DNA from: Psettodes erumei
Lineage: Eukaryota; Chordata; Actinopteri; Pleuronectiformes; Psettodidae
NCBI GenBank assembly: GCA_016785225.1
Contig: JAFBJZ010000635.1
Coordinates: forward strand, 930,001-994,000
Direction of reading: 5' to 3'
DNA length: 64,000 bases
The number at the start of each line of letters is the position of its first letter. Position 1 is the first letter of the stretch. A model generated the notes under the pieces. That model did no database searches. It saw only the letters and a list, made by a program, of their open reading frames with translations, and had not been told where the DNA came from. A program made the translations under genes and the position numbers. Positions 57,638 through 64,000 of this stretch are shown in pieces.

Positions 57638-58063
57638 CTAGGGAATGAATAAAAAATAGTGGACAGAGGATGAGAGGGAGCAATGCGATGTTTCATTCTC
57701 AGTACTCTACAGTGACGTTGGTGTTTTTTGTTCAGGCAGCTCCCACATGTGACCATCAAAGTATTTTGTTCATGATAGTGCAGACTGTATGTTCCTCCCT
57801 TCCCCCTGAGGGCCACTGGTGTGAGTAAGAGCGTGTTCTCTTCAGCATGGCCCCCTCCCTCGTTACATAAGAATTAGTAACAACACCAACCTAAATATGT
57901 AGTGAGGATCTCCAGCAGGGACTCACTCTCCCGTGTGTCCAGCAGCTTCTCCGAACCGCCGCCAATCATGTTCCACAACGCCTGACAAACCTGCCCCGCC
58001 AACTGCCAATCACCTGGTCCGAAGTCTCTCAGACAGTCCACCAGCCTGGTCACGCACACCCAA

Positions 58064-58116
<53 letters not shown>

Positions 58117-61100
58117 ATACATCATATGACTCAAGGGAGCAGGATTCACATGACCAGCAGGTTTGTGGGCATTAGCTCCACTTCATTAGACTTACATCTG
58201 AAAGAGCTCTGTGTGTGTGTGTGTGTGTGTGTGGGGATAAGTTAACTGTGCAAGCAAAGCTCACTTGTAGAAGTGATAAGCTTGCACAACAGATAGAAGT
58301 GCATTACACATAATCTGTTCCCCTTCGAGTTCCCATGTGTTCAAATTAAACTGACAAATCAGTAAGTCTAACTTTGTACAACTACTGTGAACAAATACCA
58401 CGAAGGCTGAGATGATTAGCAGCATCTTGTTCATGCCAGTGGAATTGCTTAGCTCATGTTTGTCAAAATGAAGACCATATTCCTCCCCCACAAAAGAGGA
58501 TGCTACCTTTGCCAAAAAATCAGGAAGTTGTAGCTCACTCAGTTCTTAAAGGAAGAGCTTGGCATTTTGGGAACTATACTCATTTGTTTTCTCCTCTCTC
58601 CCCATGTCTCTTACACCCAACCAGTCAAGGCACGTGGCCGCCTACAGAGTCTGATTCTGCTCTGCCTGTCAAAAGGTTGGTTTTTCCTCTCCGCTCTCAC
58701 GGGTGCTTGCTAATTGTGGGAATTGCTGGGCTTCTCTGTGTAATATTGTCTCGACCTCACTCTGCAAAGGGCCTTGAGATATTGAATGTTGTGAATTGAT
58801 GCTTTCCAAATAAAAATGGATTGGACTGTTTTCTTGCCAGCAAGTTGATGCCAACTTAGCTTAGCTTAGAGCAAAGACTGTAAACAGTGAGAAACAGCTA
58901 GCCTGGCTCTGCCAAAAGGTAATAATCTGCCACATGACCCCTCCTGTAAAACCACAACATGTCATGTTTACAGTTTGTACAAATGAGACAAGGCCTAACA
59001 TGTTAGCCAGCTTATAAATGTTGATAACTTCAGACAGAGCCAGGCTAGCTGTTTCCCCCTGTTTCTAGTCTTTGTGCTAAGCTAACTGCCCTCTTGCTCC
59101 TACTATTGCTCGTACAGTCGTGCGGTAAGAATTGTCTAGGTATTGTGCACCAAAATGTAAGTGATGGTTTATGATCATGAATATGAAAAATGTATGAAAA
59201 TGACTGCTCATTAAGCTCCAGGCTGCATTTCAACCACACTCAAATCCTGGTCTTTCTCAGGGCCTTGAGAACATCAGAGAGTAGATATGCTTCTTAGATA
59301 CTTTTAGTATATTTTGTGGATAGTCTGTATATGTAGTTTTGTATGTATATGTATACAAACACAAAGCCCCTCCCACATGAAGAAGCGTTTGATCTCTCAG
59401 TGCATTTATCCTTACTTGGCAGCAGCCCCCTCTAGTGAGAGACTGACCCGGTTGGGAGGGTCCAGAGCCAGGTTGGTGAGGACCCCGCAGGCCGAAAAAC
59501 ACATCTCACTGCTTTTTGAGTCAAGCAGCGTTACCACAAACTGGTGCACTGAGGGAGAGAGAGAGAGTGGAGTGAGATGTCGGAGTGATTGGGCGACCGA
59601 GGACAAAGCGGGGCAAAGATAAGAGCACTGCTATCACCATAGTCAGCAGGCATGTTTATACTGACTGTAGCTGGCCTTGCAGATAAGTCCAGCCCAAACA
59701 CGACACAACAGCACGCAGAGGTGCATACTGTACTGGTGTTCTGTGAGTAAGCGCTCAGCTTTCTATAAAGTTAAGTGCTTGGAAGATAAAGTTTATACAT
59801 CTTTGCATTTTGCATTCTTCAGGTAATTAATATCAGGCTGTGAATGGATGGGAGTATATGACACAAGTGTGGGCCCCTGTCAGAGATCTGTGTGTGTGTG
59901 TGTTTGTGTCTACCATATACCTTTGTTTTGCATAATAAAGTCCCGCACATCCTTGGACTGTGACAAGTTTCCATACACACGGGTGGCCTCCAGCATGAGG
60001 TCCATGCTGGAGCTAAGCACCAGCTTCAACATCACTGAGGTAAAAAGACAGTGTGAGCAGGGAGAAGAGAGGAATGGAAGATTTTTTTTTAAAAGTGAGA
60101 GGATAATTGGACAAAAAGGCAGGAAAATTGAAAAAAGAATGAAATAAACAAATTAGACAAATAGTAGCATACCCTTGTTGTTTTTATCTTTCCATTTCTA
60201 CACTGAAAATCTGACTCTCTTTAAGTCTTACACTTTGTGATGGCAAGTTGGCTTCGTCTCAGTGCAGAGCTTTCTACCTGGTAGAAGGACAGGTTGTTGA
60301 TGGTGGCAGCCACATTCACCAGCAGCTCCTCGCTCTCCTGCACAGACCTCAACTCTGTGTCACACACGTGCAAAAAAAGTGATTGCGAGTAAAAGCAACC
60401 TTTAATTAACATAAAGTTTTATGAAAATCCTGAAAAGGACTGTTTTTTTCCCTTAAGTATATCCTTGCATGCAAAATGACGAAGAATTTAGAGAATACGT
60501 ATATTCCTTCAGTGCTCACAATAAAATGCTGTTTCCCTGATAATGACTAACCAGGTGAATCCAGGAGAAAGCATCTCTTCCTTTGCCCTCTTAAGGGAAA
60601 AGATAAAGTCAGGGCAGATTATAAATCCTTGAAACAACTGCAACCTGTGTTGTGTGAAGTGGGTTTTCATATTTTCAAGTGAAAATACGTATACATTCAC
60701 AGGTAGATAGAGGTATTGTAAACTAGATTTAAATGAGATAAATAAGGACATGCAGACACACAGTGAGCCCCTCGGGTTTTCAGCCTCTTTTGCATATTGC
60801 AGCTCTGCCACAGCGATGTGACAGTGTGACATTATCATAACAGCAGCTGTTATCGTTGGTTGTTTTTGGTACCAATATAGGAGGTTTGATCATGAGCTGC
60901 ATAGAAAGGTCAGCGTGACCCAGTGCGAGCAGCCGTGACACCGTGAGCGGTTTGGTAACTGAGTCTGTTCCTGATATAGCAGCAGATGTTGTGTGCTTGC
61001 TCATAAATCGCGGATATTGCGGTTGCGCTGTCAACCGATGCCTGGGTCACACACAGTTTTGTTTCTGGGTCTGACTGGAAATATTGCTTTCTACTTGGTA

Positions 61101-63019
61101 GAAATGTGACACCACCTTAATGTAAAGCAGCAAAGCCTTGTCACGAACTTGATCAAAACAGTTCATTGATCAGCCAAGCCTGTTCTTTCATAATCTACTG
61201 AGATTTTGTTTTCTGTCTTTACCAGCTTCACCAACTCCATGCTCCATACTTTGCTTCCTATCTTACTCACTGGCTTCAATCACACACCCTTCTATCTTTT
61301 CAATTTTTCCCTTTTTAACACGAGTTTGACCTTTATCTTTGTTCGGCATGCGTAGGAGGCACAGAGCAGCGAAATCGAGAGTTTCACATCCACTTGTGTA
61401 TCATCTCAACCTGTCCCAAAACCATCGAACCACATGGGAGAAGTTCACACACACACAAACCAAGTTGGCTGTGAGATGTGACAGAACATCCTGCTCGTGC
61501 AGTGAAGTTGTTCGCTGTCAGACTTTACAAAAAAACCCCAACAAAACAGGTGAACCAAGAGAGGATGTGCTGTGTATTGAGCAAAAAGCACCGAGGGGAA
61601 GGCAAGTAATGGAAGGAAGAGACAGATGAGGAGTGTGTTTTCAACCAAAGTCATGTCTTGTTCCCAGCACAAGGGAAGTGGTTGGGTACCTAGCAGATAT
61701 TTACTGTACTTCCAATGCACTAAACAGCTATTTATATACTTCAGTGTCACACACTGCTTCCTGTGTATGACTGTAAATCTGTTACTGACTCTATTTTTTG
61801 GCATTTTATGTTATTATTTAGATTTTAAAAAGTGAATGGCTTAGGAGGATGTAGATGAGTTTGTCCTGCTCTCTGCTCACCGAGGGTCTCCATCAGAAGC
61901 TGAACGCAGATTGTGTTGGTCGCAAGTGCCGGACCTATGGCTGGGTGGATGCACATGTTCGCCAGCACCCTGACCAGCTTCACCAGCACGTCATCATCCC
62001 CCTGCGCTCTCGTGGGAGTGGGAGCGTCACCACAAGTGGGAGGTTTGCTGGGGGAAGTCGTGGCTGTTTGCGACGGTGCGTGCGGTGAGGCGTCCCTCCG
62101 CTGGTAGCTGTTGTACAGCTGGAGGAGTGTGTCCATGCAGCCTTCGCACCGAAAGAGCTGCTGCCGAGCCTCGTCGCTTTTGGCTGTGAGGTTCCCGAGG
62201 GTGAAAAGAAGGCGCACGACAAGGTCCTGTGGGAGAGCAGTGGCCCATTTGCATCTGTCAAATATTTTTAAAGCCACTGAATGAAAAAAAAAAAATCGAG
62301 CCCAACAATTCTTTTCTGTCATTTTTATAGCACATTTGGTTTAAAGGCCAGACTGTCTTATCTAAAGTTACTTCATTCCCCTTAAACAGTGTTCTGTTGA
62401 TCAACACTTCCTCTGACAGGATATTAATTTAGTCAGTGCATGATGTATTGTTCAGATAATATATGACAACACCAATTAATTGTCTTGTTTCTAGCTGTTT
62501 ATTATGTCAATCATAAACTTTTGAGAAGCTGGAATTAGGAAAAATGTCTGGCATTTAAATTGACGCTATTAGTCAGTAATGATCAGTTGATTAATTTTCT
62601 GTTGATTCATCTGGTTTCATCAGTAATGGTTTTTCTTTCTGACTAAAAAATGGAAGAAAAACAGACTGTGTTAAAGAGCTGGTGATTAGCAACAACTTCA
62701 CCTGCAGCACAGTAGGCCTGCCCTGTCAAGTTGCTCCATTGTCAGTGTCAGTCAATTCCCCTTGAGGGTTTGGAGCAGTGAAAACGTGCCTGAGTGCAAG
62801 TACACCGTAGCTTTTCAGAGAGTTATCACACAGGTTCCGAGAAAAAAGGTGAGGAATAACACCCTGTATGTCACACTTGTATCCTGACTCTGCTGAGTAA
62901 ATGACGTGGAGGGCAGGTGAGCCAGGAACACCCTCAGTTCTCTCATAAATGTGCGCTGACATTGGTATGAGGACAGGACGGGCTGTCCCTGAACTTTCTG
63001 CACATCAAGTCTCACTGTT

Positions 63020-63059
<40 letters not shown>

Positions 63060-63397
63060 TTAAAGGCATGGGTATGTGTTTATTCCCGGTGAGATTACGA
63101 ACACACACACAGCCAAATCCAAGGCCAAGTCCCCATACCCCCCTCCACCACACTCCACTCAAAATCAGCTCCTTTATCTTTTTCTTCCTCCCACTTTCCT
63201 CCCTTTGCTTATTAAGCTTCTTATATCAAAACACACACACACACACACACACACACATGCACGCACACACAAACATTGAGGAGGCCTGTGGACTCACCTG
63301 TTTTTGGTGGTGTTTGCTCAGCAATTCTAAAAATAGCCGGTAGCAGTCGGGGGTCTGGGCCAGGGCGAGGCGGCACTCAGAGTAAGAGGAGAGTTTA
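57504..63397 (-). CDS. armc2: armc2: armadillo repeat-containing 2, C-terminal 368 aa, 5' part outside window
   Basis: An armadillo-repeat protein needed for axoneme assembly: in mammals its loss gives short, malformed sperm flagella, and the algal homologue escorts radial spokes during intraflagellar transport. Seven coding exons are present: 63397-63298, 62226-61881, 60354-60232, 60034-59921, 59548-59416, 58045-57891 and 57637-57504. All junctions are GT-AG and phases agree. Matches with human include DLVVRLLFTLGNLTAK, LVRVLANMCIHP, EELLVNVAATINNLSFYQ, EATRVYGNLSQ, CFSACGVLTNLALD and LVDCLRDFGPGDWQLA. Human ARMC2 is about 867 aa, so the disordered N-terminus and first ARM repeats should continue to the right. 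It converges on sesn1, as in human 6q21. One 3' splice site abuts a long (TG)n microsatellite. Confidence 0.95.
57891..58045 (-). CDS. armc2: armc2 exon encoding LVDCLRDFGPGDWQLA
   Basis: A 155-nt armadillo exon. The donor TTTAG|gttggt is atypical at +3 to +5. The acceptor gcgtgaccag lacks a pyrimidine tract; beyond it lies the (TG)25 array. Skipping would shift the frame. Confidence 0.92.
58066..58115. repeat. (AC)25 microsatellite next to an armc2 splice acceptor
   Basis: Fifty bases of perfect AC on the plus strand, so UG repeats in the armc2 pre-mRNA, ending 20 nt before the acceptor at 58046-58047. The length is likely polymorphic. Confidence 0.97.
58210..58232. repeat. (GT)n microsatellite
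   Basis: About 11 GT units in the same armc2 intron as the AC array, in opposite orientation. The two could pair in the pre-mRNA. Confidence 0.95.
58540..59100. mobile_element. Foldback/MITE-like repeat, split by a second repeat
   Basis: The left part (TAAAGGAAGAGCTTGGCATT, then TTTTGGGAA) and the right part (AGACTGTAAACAGTGAGAAA, CAGCTAGCCTGGCTCTG) match, from memory, a very common percomorph repeat. The right part carries its own inverted repeat: arms about 58854-58916 and 59031-59087, both containing CAGCTAGCCTGGCTCTG in opposite senses. The element is interrupted at 58593-58826 by another repeat. It lies in an armc2 intron and encodes nothing. Confidence 0.7.
58593..58826. mobile_element. 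Second repeat inserted in the foldback element, with 8-bp direct repeats
   Basis: Contains CCAGTCAAGGCACGTGGCCG, then GTCTGATTCTGCTCTG and GGGCCTTGAGATATTGAATG, all typical of another common fish repeat. TGTTTTCT occurs at both edges (58585-58592 and 58827-58834), consistent with an 8-bp target-site duplication. That size suggests hAT-type integration; no terminal inverted repeats are evident. Confidence 0.65.
59416..59548 (-). CDS. armc2: armc2 exon encoding CFSACGVLTNLALD
   Basis: Forty-four codons of armadillo repeat (HQFVVTLLDSKSSEMCFSAC). The acceptor is ctccctcag and the donor AA|gtaagg. Split codons at both edges agree with the neighbours. Confidence 0.94.
59921..60034 (-). CDS. armc2: armc2 exon encoding EATRVYGNLSQ
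   Basis: Thirty-eight codons, MLKLVLSSSMDLMLEATRVY then GNLSQSKDVRDFI. The acceptor is tttacctcag and the donor gtatat. A CA-rich tract follows the donor in the transcript (plus-strand TG at 59890-59900). Confidence 0.94.
60232..60354 (-). CDS. armc2: armc2 exon encoding NVAATINNLSFYQ
   Basis: Forty-one codons. Two donors compete by eye: CAG|gtagaa after FYQ, and AAGT|gtaaga further on. Only the second keeps the frame into the next exon and reproduces the human LSYYQVK extension, so it is chosen. Confidence 0.9.
61881..62226 (-). CDS. armc2: armc2 large ARM exon
   Basis: A 346-nt exon starting DLVVRLLFTLGNLTAKSDEA and ending CVQLLMETL. A low-complexity loop (SPHAPSQTATTSPSKPP) interrupts the repeats, where human also has a variable insert. 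The acceptor is tctcccacag and the donor gtgagc. Confidence 0.95.
63022..63057. repeat. (GT)18 microsatellite
   Basis: Perfect GT run in an armc2 intron. Confidence 0.95.
63231..63257. repeat. (AC)13 microsatellite
   Basis: Perfect AC run about 40 bp downstream (in transcript sense) of an armc2 donor. Confidence 0.95.
63298..63397 (-). CDS. armc2: armc2 exon encoding CRLALAQTPDCYRLFLELL
   Basis: One completing base plus 33 codons, KLSSYSECRLALAQTPDCY and onward, matching human YKDCRQALIQTPGC. The acceptor is ctccctcag and the donor CAG|gtgagt. This is the most 5' exon I can assign with confidence. Confidence 0.9.
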
Positions 63398-64000
63398 CTG
63401 AGGGAGAGATGGGACAACAAATACCACCAACCATTAAACTCACTGCTTGCTCCGCCATGCTGACTAAATATGGAGATATTAAAACAACACTGCTAATGGA
63501 TAAGTAGGGCCTGGGCAGGGATCTGAATTTTGTTTTCATTGTCTTGAGCAAAAATGTTCAGACTGTAATTTATTTTATCAGCACTAAACTACTTACTAAG
63601 CTTGGTAAATGTGTGTTTCCTTATATTCTGCATTGGAAAAACAGATTTTGTGACACACTGAAGTGCTGAATATTCTATGTTGTGCCTCACAAAGTGGTAA
63701 TGTACTTGTGCCAAAGTAGGGGGCTGGAGACCTGGAGGGAGAATGTGAAGATGACGAGTCAGAGCATCATCTGAGTCACTGCACTCTGATGCAGGACTAA
63801 GGTCATGGGATATCAGGCGATCTGTTGACGGAAGAGGGTCAGAGGGACTTTGGTGACTTTGATGCCAAAGACCTGTGCCAGGTTTTATGCTGAACAGTCG
63901 CCCCCTGTGCATGTATGAAAGGTCAAGAGCACAGCTGGCGTGTACTGCTCAGCGTATCATCAGTAAGTGTCCTTCATCAGTGGAGGAAGCTGTGTGATGA
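63398..64000 (-). other. armc2: armc2 upstream intron, possible further exon
   Basis: The gene must continue to the right. A minus-strand frame at 63589-63912 includes a serine/aspartate-rich stretch (SPASECSDSDDALTRHLHIL) that looks coding-like. I find no donor leaving the two-base overhang the next exon requires, so it is not called as an exon. Confidence 0.3.

Larger units (their letters stand above)
62227..63297 (-). other. armc2: armc2 intron with TG/AC microsatellites
   Basis: AT-rich intron with no gene. It has (GT)18 at 63022-63057 and (AC)13 at 63231-63257 in opposite orientation about 170 bp apart. Confidence 0.6.

Noticed and set aside
31040..58115. Regularly repeated CA/TG tracts considered as a CRISPR-like or tandem-gene array
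   Set aside because: They are ordinary dinucleotide microsatellites without unique spacers, and the genome is vertebrate.
60277..60290. Alternative donor CAG|gtagaa in the armc2 exon at 60232-60354
   Set aside because: It gives the wrong phase for the next exon and removes the conserved extension after FYQ, whereas AAGT|gtaaga keeps the frame.

Overview
This is vertebrate nuclear DNA. The small phase-matched exons with GT/AG introns, very frequent (CA)n/(TG)n microsatellites, compact genes and dispersed repeats of familiar ray-finned fish type point to a teleost, probably a percomorph (inference; no species call is possible). It is not a bacterial, phage or mobile-island region, and I find no sign of a novel multi-gene system.

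Three protein-coding genes account for the conserved coding sequence. From left to right they are cep57l1 (minus strand, CDS 8241 to 5261, complete, 11 coding exons, 486 aa), sesn1 (plus strand, CDS 10950 to 53853, complete, two alternative coding first exons, 547 or 488 aa) and armc2 (minus strand, last seven coding exons from 63397 down to 57504; the 5' half lies beyond the right edge). Human 6q21 has the same order and relative orientation (ARMC2, SESN1, CEP57L1), so this is an old conserved synteny block. Exons were delimited by hand from splice sites, reading-frame phase and remembered human homologues; every internal junction closes in frame.

Layout: 1-1550 is probably the 3' UTR of a plus-strand gene outside the window. 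1550-4890 is intergenic with a decayed Tc1-like transposon and a strong CTCF-like motif. 5.26-8.24 kb is cep57l1, head to head with sesn1. The sesn1 long-form promoter and non-coding exon lie at 9.56-9.88 kb. sesn1 intron 1 of the long form runs about 40 kb (11229-51589) and holds microsatellites, a piggyBac-like MITE, other repeats and the CpG-rich promoter of the short form at 50.33-50.48 kb. The shared sesn1 exons run 51590-53853, followed by a long 3' UTR. sesn1 and armc2 end tail to tail near 56.65 kb, and armc2 fills the rest.

The genes are neighbours by synteny, not by pathway. Sestrin-1 is a stress-induced leucine sensor that acts through GATOR2 on mTORC1. CEP57L1 is a centrosomal microtubule-binding coiled-coil protein. 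ARMC2 is an armadillo protein needed for axoneme (radial spoke/central pair) assembly in flagella and cilia. The most useful second looks are regulatory: a 17/20 p53-type element and a FOXO-type site just downstream of the sesn1 short first exon, upstream ORFs on both sesn1 transcripts, a (TG)25 microsatellite beside an armc2 3' splice site, closely opposed sesn1/armc2 poly(A) signals, and a nested repeat with an apparent 8-bp target-site duplication.
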